DNA of 64,000 nt from DATAOG01 sp963798075. Lineage in GTDB: Bacteria > Pseudomonadota > Alphaproteobacteria > Geminicoccales > Geminicoccaceae. Below are positions 24,592 through 32,960 of the stretch, one piece after another. Position 1 is the first letter of the stretch. Every line of letters begins with the position of its first letter. The stretch is taken from the NCBI GenBank assembly GCA_963798075.1, contig CAWCRU010000002.1:20267-84266 (forward strand). Reading direction: 5' to 3'. A program made the translations under genes and the position numbers. The notes below the pieces were generated by a model. That model was not told the origin of the DNA. It ran no database searches and saw nothing but the letters and a program-made list of their open reading frames with translations.

Positions 24592-25255
24592 TCAGTCGTC
24601 CGCCCACATGCGCAGGAGGTTGGTCCGGGTCTTGACCAAGCTGTCGAACAGCGGCGACTTGCCGGCCTCGGCGTAAACCGCGCGCAACGCGCCCTCGAGG
24701 TCGAACAGGATCTCGCGCCGGCCGGGGTCGCGAACGAAGCTGCGGACCCAGCCGACCGCGGCAAGGCGCACGCCCAGCGTGACCGGCGTCACCCGGTGCA
24801 AGGTGGTCGACGGGTAGAGGAAGAGCTCACCCGCCGGCAGCTTGACCTCGCGCTCGCCATAGGCGTCGTCGATCACCAGCGCGCCGCCCTGGTAGCTCTC
24901 GGGGTCGGCAAGGAACAAGCGTGAACGACACATCGGTGCGCACGCCGTCCATCAGCGCGTCGTCGACGTGGGTGCCGAAGACCATGCCCGGCTCGTAGCG
25001 GCTGATCGTGAGCCGCGGGATCGCCTTCGGCCGCGCCGCGGCGGCGAACACCTCGTGCGCGAGCAGCGCGCGCCTGATCTGCGCCAGCGCATCGTCGACG
25101 ATGCCGCCGCGCCGCGCCTGCAGGTTATGCTTGACCGCGCGCGCGTGCCAGCCGGCGGTCGCGCGGCCGTCGGCGAACAGCCCCGGATCGGCGAGGGCGC
25201 CCTGCAGCCCCGCCAGGCGCTCGGGATCGAGCACCTGCGCGATCCGCAACATCAT
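24592..25255 (-). CDS. PKHD-type 2-oxoglutarate/Fe(II) hydroxylase, YbiX/PiuC-like (one frame break)
   Basis: The N-terminal part MMLRIAQVLDPERLAGLQGA, AGWHARAVKHNLQ and FGTHVDDALMDGVRTDVSFT carries the iron pair H-x-D (THVDD). One extra base near 24917 shifts the frame; the other frame gives FLADPESYQGGALVI, GELFLYPSTTLHRVTPVTLG (distal His), and R for 2-oxoglutarate in VTLGVRLAAVGWVRS, ending LLRMWADD. The repaired protein is about 220 aa, the normal length for this family. PiuC-like enzymes are usually linked to siderophore receptors; none is seen here. All catalytic residues survive, so I favour a sequence error. Confidence 0.85.
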
Positions 25256-25288
25256 GCGGGCGCAGAGCCCCGGCGGCGCCGGCGGCCG

Positions 25289-26230
25289 TCATTTGACATG
25301 GAGGCCGGCGATCTCGATGTAGGCGGCGGCGCCGAACAGCTCGGACGGATCGCCCTCGACCGCAGCCGGCGGCACCAGGCTCGGCCAGAGTCCGGCGACC
25401 GCGTCGAACTGCGCCTTGGCGCGGGCGATCGCATCGGCGGCCCGGGCGCGCTCCGCGGCCGGCGTCTGGTCGAGCATGGCCTTGGCGGTGCGCACGAAGC
25501 CGAGCGCGTCCTGATACTCGACCGGCTTCACGACCCGGCCCTCCTCGTCGAGCGCCTGATCGTACTCCGCCGCCGCCGTCCGGACCAGGTTGACCATGAC
25601 CGCAAAGCGCGTCGCGAGCGCCAGGCGCGCCGCCTCGGGCACCGCCGCCTCGGCCGCGGCGATGGCGGCCAGCGCCTGCTGATAGGCGGCCTCGACCTGG
25701 TCGGGCGGGGCGCCGTCCGCGACCTGCCTGGCGAGCGCCGCGAGGTCTGTCTCGAAGCCGGCGACGCCGCGCCTGGCGAGCGCCGGCTCGAGAGCGGGGT
25801 AGAGCTCCCCCAGCGGCTGCTCCACATGCAGCTGCGCCGCCTCGCGATCGCCCTGCCGGTAGAGGTCCATGCCGACCTCGAGGTGGCCGCGCATCAGGCC
25901 GAGCTGGGTCAGCCAGGCGACGTCGTCGGTGCCGGGGTCGACGGGCCCGGAGCCGCCGGCACCTTCGCCGCCTTCGCCGCCTTCGCCGCCTTCACCGCCC
26001 TCGCCGCCCTCGCCGCCGGCCGCGATCTGGATCAGCGGCGGCGCGCTGGCGCCGGGCTTGCCGAGCGCGCCCGCCGGCGCCGCATGCGGCAGCAGGGAGA
26101 GCGCGGCGCCGGTCAGCAGCACCGTGCCGAGCCCGGTCCAGACCTTGACCCGGGTCGGGGTCAAAAGGGCCTGCCGACCCTCACCCGGGGCACCGGCCGG
26201 CGCCGCAGGGCGATCGCTGTCCTCGGTCAT
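25289..26230 (-). CDS. Uncharacterised membrane-anchored protein with Gly-Gly-Glu repeats
   Basis: From the ATG at 26230 (MTEDSDRPAAPAG), 313 aa. One N-terminal membrane helix (VWTGLGTVLLTGAALSLLPH) acts as anchor or uncleaved signal. It is followed by an Ala/Pro-rich linker and about five GGE units (repeat listed separately). The rest is a soluble helical domain: MRGHLEVGMDLYRQGDREAA, EQPLGELYPALEPALARR, VNLVRTAAAEYDQALDEEG, ending GAAAYIEIAGLHVK. The helical domain, with scattered His and Glu, faintly recalls imelysin/cytochrome-like bundles, but I cannot assign a family. The frame is open to 26395, where another hydrophobic stretch occurs, so the start is uncertain. Confidence 0.75.
   Translation of the reverse strand: MTEDSDRPAAPAGAPGEGRQALLTPTRVKVWTGLGTVLLTGAALSLLPHAAPAGALGKPGASAPPLIQIAAGGEGGEGGEGGEGGEGGEGAGGSGPVDPGTDDVAWLTQLGLMRGHLEVGMDLYRQGDREAAQLHVEQPLGELYPALEPALARRGVAGFETDLAALARQVADGAPPDQVEAAYQQALAAIAAAEAAVPEAARLALATRFAVMVNLVRTAAAEYDQALDEEGRVVKPVEYQDALGFVRTAKAMLDQTPAAERARAADAIARAKAQFDAVAGLWPSLVPPAAVEGDPSELFGAAAYIEIAGLHVK
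25966..26010. repeat. In-frame 9-bp tandem repeat coding Gly-Gly-Glu
   Basis: About five units of the type CCTTCGCCG (plus strand), with the last ones changed to CCCTCGCCG. They code GGE/EGG repeats in the minus-strand protein above. Such an exact 9-mer array can change copy number without breaking the frame. Confidence 0.8.
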
Positions 26231-26515
26231 CCTGTCCTCGTTCGCCTCGATGTTGCGCCCACGGGCACCGCCGCCGGCGCCGTCGGGTCGCCCGGCCATC
26301 TTTAGCAGGCCGATCATCTGTAGTAAAGCCATAGACGACGCGACTATAAATAGAATAGTTCTAAGATATCCCGCTCGATTACCGGCCTTGACCACGCCGT
26401 CGAATATTCAATCGGCTCGGGGTCAAGTTGGAAGGAGACCATTTCGCGGCGATTGCGGCCGGGACCGGTGTTTGTTAGCAATGGCGGCTGGCGACAGCAG
26501 GGGAGGCGGGCACGC

Positions 26516-27280
26516 ATGGAGCTGTTCGATCTGAGCGGCCGGGTCGCGATCGTGACCGGCGGCAACGGCGGCATCGGGCTCGGGATGGCGCGCGGGCTGG
26601 CCGGTGCCGGGGCCAAGGTGGTGGTGGCGGCGCGCAACCCCGACAAGAGCGCTCAGGCGGTAGCCGAGCTCGAGGGCTTGGGCGCACAGGCGCTCGCGGT
26701 CGCGGTCGAGGTCACCAGCGAGGCTTCCTGCCACGCCCTGGTGCAGACGACGCTCGCCCGCCTGGGCCGGCTCGACATCCTGGTCAACAATGCCGGCACC
26801 AACGTCAGGAAGCAGCCGCAGGAGTATGAGCTCGCCGAGTGGCACCGGATCCTCGAGACCAACCTTTCGAGCGCCTTCATGTGCTGCCAGGCGGCCTACC
26901 CCGCGCTGGTCGCAGCAGGCGGCGGCAAGATCATTAACATCGGCTCGATGATGTCGATCTTCGGCGCCTGGTTCACCGCCCCCTACGCCGCGACCAAGGG
27001 CGGCATGGTGCAGCTCACCCGGGCGCTCGCCTGCGCCTGGGCCAAGGACGGAATCCAGGTCAATGCGGTGCTGCCCGGCTGGATCGATACCGCCCTCACG
27101 GTCCAGGGCCGGCGCGATATCCCCGGCCTCGAGGAGCGCGTGGTCGCGCGCACGCCGGCCGGCCGCTGGGGCCAGCCGGACGATTTCGCCGGCATCGCGG
27201 TCTTCCTTGCCAGCCGCGCCTCGGACTTCGTTACCGGCACCGCAATTCCGATCGACGGCGGCTACTCGGTCCAGGGCTGA
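26516..27280 (+). CDS. Short-chain dehydrogenase/reductase (gluconate 5-dehydrogenase-like)
   Basis: A 254-aa classical SDR. The cofactor motif is TGGNGGIGLGMA; ARNPD suggests NADP(H) preference. NNAGTN, the catalytic Ser in NIGSMMSIFG, Tyr-x3-Lys in YAATKGG and the ending GTAIPIDGGYSVQG are complete. The N-terminus MELFDLSGRVAIVTGG matches 2-deoxy-gluconate 3-dehydrogenase/gluconate 5-dehydrogenase types. The exact substrate is unknown. A GC-rich hairpin lies between its stop and the convergent anti-sigma gene. Confidence 0.9.
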   Translation: MELFDLSGRVAIVTGGNGGIGLGMARGLAGAGAKVVVAARNPDKSAQAVAELEGLGAQALAVAVEVTSEASCHALVQTTLARLGRLDILVNNAGTNVRKQPQEYELAEWHRILETNLSSAFMCCQAAYPALVAAGGGKIINIGSMMSIFGAWFTAPYAATKGGMVQLTRALACAWAKDGIQVNAVLPGWIDTALTVQGRRDIPGLEERVVARTPAGRWGQPDDFAGIAVFLASRASDFVTGTAIPIDGGYSVQG

Positions 27281-27304
27281 GGCCGCGGCGGTCGCCGCCT
27301 GCCA

Positions 27305-27336
27305 CCCCCGGCCCCTTGGATCCCCTGGGCCGGGGG
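27305..27336. terminator. GC-rich hairpin between convergent genes
   Basis: CCCCCGGCCC at 27305-27314 pairs exactly with GGGCCGGGGG at 27327-27336. It lies 25 bases after the SDR stop and 17 bases after the end of the opposite anti-sigma gene. There is no T-run on either side, so a terminator role is plausible but not proven. Confidence 0.5.
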
Positions 27337-27352
27337 CGGGATCAAGACGATC

Positions 27353-28234
27353 TCAGGTCGCGTCCTTCTCGGTGGTCGCGGTCTGGTCCTGGGTCGGCGC
27401 CGGCAGGGTCGGCACGCTCATCTGCTGCTGGATGATCTTGGCCGCGCCGAACAGCTGGTCGCGGTCCATGGGGCCGATCAGCGCATAGGCGAACGGGCCC
27501 TCGATCCAGTAGACCATGCTCAGCCCGTCCTGGCTCGCGTAGCTCACGGTGCCCTCATGGGCGCCGTTCACCGGCGTGGTCCAGCGGCCGCGGACGTAGA
27601 GCGTGACCCGGTGCGCGTCCGCGTTCTCGTACATCAGCAGCGCGGCCGGCTGGCCGGATGCCGACAGCAGGCGGCCGCCGACCAGGTTGAGGCCCAGCGA
27701 CTGGAGATTGGGGGCGTGCAGGGCGCCGCCGAGGCGCTCCGACAGCCAGGGCAGGCCGTCCTGCTGATCGGCGCCGAACTCGACCGGATGGCGGAGGTCG
27801 GGCGCGAACAGCAGATGCGCATTGGCCGCCTGATGGGCGAAGCTCATCGCCGGCAACTCGGCCTCCTGGGCGGTGATCTCGCTGTGCATGAGCCAACCGC
27901 TGCCGCTGCCCGCGAGCAGCAGCAAGGCCATCGCGGCGAGCCGCGCGACCAGGCCGTGGCGGCCGACGCCGAGCCAGTCCTGCAGGCGTCGGGACCAGGA
28001 CGACTGGCCCCGGTAGTGCTCGACCCGCAGGCGCTTGGGCAGCGGCTCGTAGAGCACCTCGTCGTAAGCGAGATGCAGCGCCTCGGTCAGCGTACGGTAC
28101 TGATCCATGCGCGCCGCTTCATCGGGATTGGCGGCCAGGAAGGCCATCACCGCGCGGCAGCGCTCGGGTGGCAGCTGACCGTCGACAAAAGCCTGAAAGT
28201 CGTCTTCGTCGATCGAAGTCTGGCGAGTGGTCAT
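27353..28234 (-). CDS. Transmembrane anti-sigma factor
   Basis: A 293-aa protein. The N-terminal cytoplasmic domain (IDEDDFQAFVDGQLPPERCR, then VMAFLAANPDEAARMDQYR) matches anti-sigma domains of alphaproteobacterial ECF regulators; there is no complete zinc motif (H-x3-C-x2-C). One membrane helix follows near residue 100 (LVARLAAMALLLLAGSGSGW), then a periplasmic domain with PAALLMYENADAHRVTLYVR and SMVYWIEGPFAYALIG. The start overlaps the sigma-factor stop (ATGA), so the two are made together. The periplasmic part probably senses an envelope signal, often redox or metal stress in such pairs (inference). Confidence 0.85.
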   Translation of the reverse strand: MTTRQTSIDEDDFQAFVDGQLPPERCRAVMAFLAANPDEAARMDQYRTLTEALHLAYDEVLYEPLPKRLRVEHYRGQSSWSRRLQDWLGVGRHGLVARLAAMALLLLAGSGSGWLMHSEITAQEAELPAMSFAHQAANAHLLFAPDLRHPVEFGADQQDGLPWLSERLGGALHAPNLQSLGLNLVGGRLLSASGQPAALLMYENADAHRVTLYVRGRWTTPVNGAHEGTVSYASQDGLSMVYWIEGPFAYALIGPMDRDQLFGAAKIIQQQMSVPTLPAPTQDQTATTEKDAT

Positions 28235-28761
28235 GGCATGCTGCGCAACTTGGGGTCTTGGCCCGAGGCCTTGGGCGCGGGACCGTACGCCATGAACCGG
28301 CGCAAGGCTTCGCGACCACGGTGCAGTCGGGACATGACGGTACCGATGGGAATGTCGAGCGCGGCGGCAACGTTCTTGTAGTTCATGCCCTCGAGGCCGA
28401 CCAGCAGCACCACCTGGCGCTGCGGTTCGGGCAACAACTGCAGCGCTCTCGCCAGATCACGGATCTCGAGGGAGCGCTCCTGGTTCGGGGCCGTCGCCAT
28501 CTCGGGTTGGTCGTCATCGAGCTCCTGATAGTCGGCACGGGTGCGCCGTTGACGCTGATTGTTGATGTGAATGTTGTGCAGAATCGTGAACATCCAGGCG
28601 CGAATGTCGGTCCCCGGCTGCCAAAGATGGCTCCGTGACAGCCCTCTGACTAACGCTTCCTGGACCAAGTCATCCGCCTTTATGGGATCACCGAGCAACG
28701 ATCTTGCGTAGCGCCGCAGCTTCGGGATCTGCTCGGCAATCAGTCGTTCCGTTTCCGACAC
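28231..28761 (-). CDS. ECF-type RNA polymerase sigma factor
   Basis: A 176-aa sigma-70 family factor with regions 2 and 4 only. Region 2: RLIAEQIPKLRRYARSLLGD, DDLVQEALVRGLSR, DIRAWMFTILHNIHIN. Region 4: LQLLPEPQRQVVLLVGLEGM, NYKNVAAALDIPIGTVMSRL, HRGREALRRF. A GTG at 28761 behind GAGGGC is preferred; an upstream in-frame start at 28812 would add 17 non-conserved residues. It forms an operon with the anti-sigma gene. Likely autoregulated; a GGAAT-N17-GTT element upstream resembles an ECF promoter. Confidence 0.9.
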   Translation of the reverse strand: MSETERLIAEQIPKLRRYARSLLGDPIKADDLVQEALVRGLSRSHLWQPGTDIRAWMFTILHNIHINNQRQRRTRADYQELDDDQPEMATAPNQERSLEIRDLARALQLLPEPQRQVVLLVGLEGMNYKNVAAALDIPIGTVMSRLHRGREALRRFMAYGPAPKASGQDPKLRSMP

Positions 28762-28832
28762 GGCGCCCTCATCAAACGTCCCCAATCCTGGACCGGCGTG
28801 GTGCCCCGCCACGCGATCATTACACGCAAGTC

Positions 28833-28857
28833 AACAGGGCGCCTCCGACAATATTCC
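28833..28857 (-). promoter_or_regulatory. Possible ECF-type promoter of the sigma factor gene
   Basis: On the minus strand GGAAT, 17 bases, GTT. ECF promoters of the GGAAC-N16/17-(C)GTT type differ by one base. It lies about 70 bases upstream of the GTG start. A GTGGCC/GGCCAC inverted repeat (28905-28920) lies further upstream. Suggestive only. Confidence 0.3.
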
Positions 28858-29043
28858 GACGGCACCCGGTCCGCAGCCCCGCCGTTGCATTTCCGTTGGA
28901 GACTGTGGCCGAACGGCCACAAATCGGGGGCGGGAGCCACCTGCCTGGCGGTTTCCCGGCGACCCGACGCCCCAATTGCCTGTGACCGTGATGCCACTTC
29001 GGGGCCCGCTCGCCGGCGTCGGCCGTCCGCCGCGGCCGCGGGC

Positions 29044-29835
29044 TCAGCTCGAGCGCAGGCGGGTGACCAGCGCCCGGTGGAGAGCCGTGGTGCCGGCGGC
29101 GGCGAGCCCCTCGTGGCGCACGACCGGCTTGTTGAGCACCAGCGGCCCGCCGCCCGCGTCGCTGATCCGGCCGCCGGCCTCGCCGATCAGCAGGGCTGCC
29201 GCCGCGAGATCCCAGTCGTGGCTGGCGCGCAGCGAGACCAGGCCGTCGAAGCGGCCGGCGGCGACCAGGGCGAGCTTGTAGGCGAGCGAGCCCATGGTCG
29301 TGAACTCGCCTTCCGGGATCAGCTTCGGCCAGTCGCGGCGCTGCATCTCGGTGCGGCTCGACAACAGACGCGCGCCCGCGAGTTCGCGCCGCTCGCTGAT
29401 CCGCAGGCGGGCGCCGTTGAGGCGCGCCCCGCCCTCGCGCTGGGCCTCGAAATGCTCCTCGGTCGCGGGATTGAGCACGGCGCCCAGCACCGGCTCGCCC
29501 TCGACCACGAGCGCGATGCTGATCGCGAATTCCGGCTCGCCGTCGGCGAACGCCCGGGTGCCATCGATCGGATCGACGATCCAGACGCGCCGGCGGCGTT
29601 GCCGCGAACCGTCGTCGGCGCGCTCCTCCGACAACCAGCCGTCCTCCGGTCGGGCGCCGATCAAGATGTCGTGAAGCAGGTGGTCGATCGCGAGATCGGC
29701 CTCGGTCACGACCTGGCCCGGGGCCTTGTGCCAGTGGCCTGGCCCGGCGCGAAAATGCTCGAGCGCGAGCGCGCCAGCCGCGGTCACCGCACGCCGCAGC
29801 AGCCGCCGGTCGGCTTCGAGATCGGCCTCGCTCAC
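29044..29835 (-). CDS. cysQ: Inositol monophosphatase family, CysQ-like 3'(2'),5'-bisphosphate nucleotidase
   Basis: A 263-aa Mg2+-dependent phosphatase. LSEERADD carries the first metal Glu (E-E), WIVDPIDGTRAFADGEPEFA the D-P-I-D-G-T motif, and ASHDWDLAAAALLIGEAGG the C-terminal W-D metal Asp. The RAFADGEPEFAISIALV part resembles CysQ/HisN-type enzymes. A role in removing pAp or a related phosphate ester is likely but other family substrates are possible. It overlaps the pmbA stop (ATGA) and is its downstream partner, an arrangement known in alphaproteobacteria. Confidence 0.85.
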   Translation of the reverse strand: MSEADLEADRRLLRRAVTAAGALALEHFRAGPGHWHKAPGQVVTEADLAIDHLLHDILIGARPEDGWLSEERADDGSRQRRRRVWIVDPIDGTRAFADGEPEFAISIALVVEGEPVLGAVLNPATEEHFEAQREGGARLNGARLRISERRELAGARLLSSRTEMQRRDWPKLIPEGEFTTMGSLAYKLALVAAGRFDGLVSLRASHDWDLAAAALLIGEAGGRISDAGGGPLVLNKPVVRHEGLAAAGTTALHRALVTRLRSS

Positions 29836-31175
29836 TGGCCGGCCACGGTCATGGCGTCGATGCGCAGCGTCGGCGCGTCGATGCCATAGCGGAACTCGAG
29901 ATCATTGGCCGGGGTCAGCTGGCGGAACATGTCGGCAAGGTTGCCGGCGATCGTGACCTCGCTGACCGGCCAGCCGAGCGCGCCGTCCTGGATCCAGAAA
30001 CCGGCCGCGCCGCGGCTGTAGTCGCCCGTGATGTAGTTGATGCCCATCCCAAGCATCTCAATTACATAGATGCCTTCCTTGATGTCTGACATCAGTTCTT
30101 CCGGGCTCGCCTGGCCGGCCGCGACGTAAGCGTTGGTCGGCGCCGGCGCCGGCGGCGAGCCGACCCCGCGGGCGGCATGGCCGCTGCTCTCGAGACCGAG
30201 CTGGCGGGCCGAGGCGCAGTCCAAAAGCCAGGTCGTCAGGACGCCGGCATCGACCAGCTTGCGTGGCGCGGTCGCGATGCCCTCGGCATCGAAGCCGCAG
30301 GAGCGGAGCCCGTCGGCGCGGTGCGGATCGTCGACGATGGTCACGCCCGGCGCAAAAATCGGCTGGCCGAGCCGGTCCTTGAGGAAGGTCGTGCCGCGGG
30401 CGACCGCGGGCCCCGCGATCGCGCTCGCGAGGTGGCGGACGATGCCGCCGGCAACCCGCGGGTCGAACATGACCGGCAGGCTCCGGCTCTTGACCTTGCG
30501 CGGATTGAGCCGGCGCAGCGCGCGCCCGGCGGCGCGGCGGCCGAGCGCGGCGGGCTCGGGCAGATCCTTCGCGCGCACGACGGTCGCGAACTCGTAGTCG
30601 CGCTCCATCTTGCCATCGGCGCCGGCGATCACCGCGGCGCTCAGGCTGTGGCGCGAGCGCGCCGTGCTACCGGCGAAGCCGTTGGACGCGACCAGGGTCG
30701 TGCGGATCCGCGACCAGCCGGCCTCGGCACCTTCGGAATTGCTGATGCCGGGCTCGGCCAGGGCCGCGTCCTCGGCGGCAGCAGCCCGCTCGGCCAGCGC
30801 CTCGGCGGCCGGCTCCTCGCCGTCGTCGAGATCGAGCGCGGGCACGTCCCGCCCGATCCGATCGGCGTCGGCGAGCCCGGCGTAGCGGTCCTCCGGCACT
30901 GCGCGCGCGATCGCGAGCGCATTCTCGACCAGACGCCCCAGGCTCGCCCTCCCGAGGTCGGAGGTCGAGACGATCGCCTGGCGCCGGCCGACGAACACCC
31001 GCAGCCCGAGGTCAGCCCCCTCGGCGCGCTCGATCTTCTCCAGCTTGCCGAGGCGCCTCGTGGCGCTCTGGCCGGCGCTCTGGACCAGGAGGGCATCGGC
31101 GGCATCGGCCCCGGCCTTCCGGGCGCGGGCGATCAGGTCGTCGAGCAGGTCGCGGTTGCGGTCGCCTTGGGTCAT
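29832..31175 (-). CDS. pmbA: PmbA/TldE-type modulator of a TldD metalloprotease
   Basis: A 447-aa protein of the TldD/PmbA family. SATRRLGKLEKIERAEGADL, GLRVFVGRRQAIVSTSD, ASNGFAGSTARSRHSLSAAV, VMFDPRVAGGIVRHLASAI and INYITGDYSRGAAGFWIQDG are typical of PmbA (TldE). PmbA lacks the HExxxH metal site found in TldD and forms a heterodimer with it to degrade unfolded or specific peptides; no HExxxH is seen here. No tldD gene is in this window. First gene of a two-gene operon with the cysQ-like phosphatase. Confidence 0.92.
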   Translation of the reverse strand: MTQGDRNRDLLDDLIARARKAGADAADALLVQSAGQSATRRLGKLEKIERAEGADLGLRVFVGRRQAIVSTSDLGRASLGRLVENALAIARAVPEDRYAGLADADRIGRDVPALDLDDGEEPAAEALAERAAAAEDAALAEPGISNSEGAEAGWSRIRTTLVASNGFAGSTARSRHSLSAAVIAGADGKMERDYEFATVVRAKDLPEPAALGRRAAGRALRRLNPRKVKSRSLPVMFDPRVAGGIVRHLASAIAGPAVARGTTFLKDRLGQPIFAPGVTIVDDPHRADGLRSCGFDAEGIATAPRKLVDAGVLTTWLLDCASARQLGLESSGHAARGVGSPPAPAPTNAYVAAGQASPEELMSDIKEGIYVIEMLGMGINYITGDYSRGAAGFWIQDGALGWPVSEVTIAGNLADMFRQLTPANDLEFRYGIDAPTLRIDAMTVAGQ

Positions 31176-31282
31176 CGCTCGCCAGCAATCCTGGGTTCAA
31201 AGCCGGTGTCGCAGATATGGTCACGCCCGCCGCCATCCGCCACGCCCGAGCGGCGATTTCGCTCCGAAGCCGGATGCCTGCT

Positions 31283-31627
31283 CTACAAGGCCAGCACCTG
31301 ACGCAGTCCGTCATCGAGCTCGCGCAGCTTGGGCCCGGCGAGATCGCCGATCCGCTCGAAAAGAAGGCCTTTATCAACCGTCAGCAGCTGCGCGACGTTG
31401 ATGGCCAAGTCGCGGTCCAGGCCGCAGCTTCCTCGCGGTAGCCGGACGTTGCCGGGCGCGGTCGCCAGACGCCGACTGGCCGTGACGGTGGCGACGATCA
31501 CGGTCGCAATGCGGCTGGCGCTGAACGCATCCGCTTGCACGATCACAACCGGGCGACGGTAACCTGGCCCGGCGCCGACGGGTTCGGGCAGCTCGCCCCA
31601 CCACAGCTCGCCCCGCCGCACTACCAC
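31283..31627 (-). CDS. MazF/PemK-type endoribonuclease toxin
   Basis: A 114-aa toxin of the PemK/MazF fold. VVRRGELWWGELPEPVGAGP opens the domain, followed by YRRPVVIVQADAFSASR, the conserved Arg-Pro-(V)-V-(I/V)-V-Q strand, TVIVATVTASRRLA with the catalytic Thr region, and DRDLAINVAQLLTVDKGLL. Length is normal. A GTG start (31627 or 31621) overlaps the antitoxin stop, so translation is coupled. It should cut mRNA at a short sequence that cannot be read from the protein. Confidence 0.9.
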   Translation of the reverse strand: MVVRRGELWWGELPEPVGAGPGYRRPVVIVQADAFSASRIATVIVATVTASRRLATAPGNVRLPRGSCGLDRDLAINVAQLLTVDKGLLFERIGDLAGPKLRELDDGLRQVLAL

Positions 31628-31863
31628 TCTTCCTTGGGTAGCGAGCGGTACTGCATCTCCTTGAGAACCGGATCGAGCTTTGCGAGCCCCGGCTCCGCGT
31701 CGTAGATCTCGTTCAGTCGGTCGGTGATGCTTTGGTCGCGCCGCTGATCCAAGAATGCCCGCAGGGCCTCGGCGTAGAGTTGACTGCGCGACTTGCCCTG
31801 GCTTCTCGCGAGCCGCTCGGCAGCCTCGAACAGCGGATCGGGGATCGAGACCGCGGTCTTCAT
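31621..31863 (-). CDS. Ribbon-helix-helix antitoxin (MazE-like) paired with MazF
   Basis: An 80-aa antitoxin. The N-terminal MKTAVSIPDPLFEAAERLAR, SQGKSRSQLYAEALRAFL is a CopG/MetJ-type ribbon-helix-helix, as in mycobacterial-type MazE antitoxins. The acidic C-terminal tail (RLNEIYDAEPGLAKLD, KEMQYRSLPKEEW) would block the toxin. Preceded by a well-formed sigma-70-like promoter (separate entry) whose predicted start point falls at or next to the ATG, with no ribosome site in between. Confidence 0.88.
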   Translation of the reverse strand: MKTAVSIPDPLFEAAERLARSQGKSRSQLYAEALRAFLDQRRDQSITDRLNEIYDAEPGLAKLDPVLKEMQYRSLPKEEW

Positions 31864-31870
31864 GTCGGAT

Positions 31871-31899
31871 AGTATAACCACAGTCATACCCGCGTTCAA
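31871..31899 (-). promoter_or_regulatory. Sigma-70-like promoter of the mazEF-like pair
   Basis: Minus strand: TTGAAC (-35), a 17-base spacer, TATACT (-10). The -10 ends 7 bases before the antitoxin ATG, so the transcript would have almost no leader. GACTGTGGTTATAC within the spacer contains partial symmetry that the antitoxin could bind. Confidence 0.6.
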
Positions 31900-31986
31900 G
31901 TCAACGTCGCATCTTTGTGGTCGACGCGCGTCGATGGGCCCGGTGCCGCCGCGGCCCGGCGCCGAACCACGGCGAGGGCCGGGCAA

Positions 31987-32895
31987 TCAAGACCGCTTGC
32001 CGCGCTCGGACAGCCAGATCCCGCCGAGGACCAGGCAGAGCGCAAGGGCATGGAAAGGCTCGAACGGCTCCTTGAGGACGACGAGCGCCAGGATCGAGGC
32101 GAACACCGGCACGAGATTGACAAAGATCCCCGCCCGGCTTGGGCCGATCAGCGCCACGCCCTCGATGAAGAAGATCTGCGCCAGGAAGGATGGAAAGAGC
32201 GTGACCAGGACGAGGATGACCCAGCCGAAGGGCGTCGGCCACTGGAAGCGGCCGAGCGCCGCCTCGCCCAGGGCCAGCGGCAACGAGGCGAGGAACGCGG
32301 CGCCCGCCATGACGGTGAACAGGGCGAGCGCCGAGACCGGCGGGCGACGGCGGAGGGCCAGTGTGTAGCCGGCATAAAGCGCGCAGGCCGCGATCATCAG
32401 CAGATCGCCGAAGTTGAGCGTGAAGGTGGCCAGCCGCGCAAGGTCGCCGGCGCAGGCGACAATCACGACGCCGAGCAGGGTCAGGAGCACGCCCCCGACC
32501 TGCACGCCCGCGACCGGGGTCCGCCAGACCGCCAGAGCGCCGGCCAGGACGAACACCGGCACCGCGCCCTGGATGATCCCGATATTCACCGCCGTGGTCG
32601 AATGGGCGGCGACGTAGTAGAGCGCATTGAAGCCCGTGAAGCCGAGCGCCCCCATGGCTGCTACGAACCCCAGGTGCTGGCGGATGGCTGGCCAGTCGCG
32701 CCGGACCTTGGCATGCGCGAACACCGCGAGCAGCCCGAGCGCGCCGAGCCAGCGCAAGGTGACGAGCGCCATCGGCGAGATCTCGCCGACCGCGAGGCGC
32801 CCGAAGATCGCATTGGCGCCCCAGCAGAGCGCGGTCAGCGTCAGCAAAAGATACGCCCGTCCGCTGGCTCGACCCTGCGCCGCCGGCGGGGTCAT
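31987..32895 (-). CDS. EamA/DMT-family exporter
   Basis: A 302-aa inner-membrane protein with about 10 helices. YLLLTLTALCWGANAIFGRL and the second-half FPSFLAQIFFIEGVALIGPS plus FVNLVPVFASILALVVLKEP are the two EamA repeats with their usual 'NxxFxR' and 'P-(V/L)-F-A' features. Such proteins export amino acids, nucleosides or other metabolites; the substrate is not known. The ATG at 32895 opens the first helix; a longer frame to 33087 overlaps ubiD in another frame and is rejected. It converges toward the mazEF-like pair region and follows ubiD on the same strand. Confidence 0.88.
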   Translation of the reverse strand: MTPPAAQGRASGRAYLLLTLTALCWGANAIFGRLAVGEISPMALVTLRWLGALGLLAVFAHAKVRRDWPAIRQHLGFVAAMGALGFTGFNALYYVAAHSTTAVNIGIIQGAVPVFVLAGALAVWRTPVAGVQVGGVLLTLLGVVIVACAGDLARLATFTLNFGDLLMIAACALYAGYTLALRRRPPVSALALFTVMAGAAFLASLPLALGEAALGRFQWPTPFGWVILVLVTLFPSFLAQIFFIEGVALIGPSRAGIFVNLVPVFASILALVVLKEPFEPFHALALCLVLGGIWLSERGKRS

Positions 32896-32960
32896 GCGAG
32901 ATCGAAGGGAGGAACTTGGAGCAAGGTTTGCGCAATCGGCCCGGCGATCACGGCCAAAGG

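Noticed and set aside
27305..27336. Operator for the neighbouring sigma/anti-sigma genes
   Set aside because: The inverted repeat lies between the 3' ends of two convergent genes, so a transcription-end role is far more likely than regulation of a promoter.
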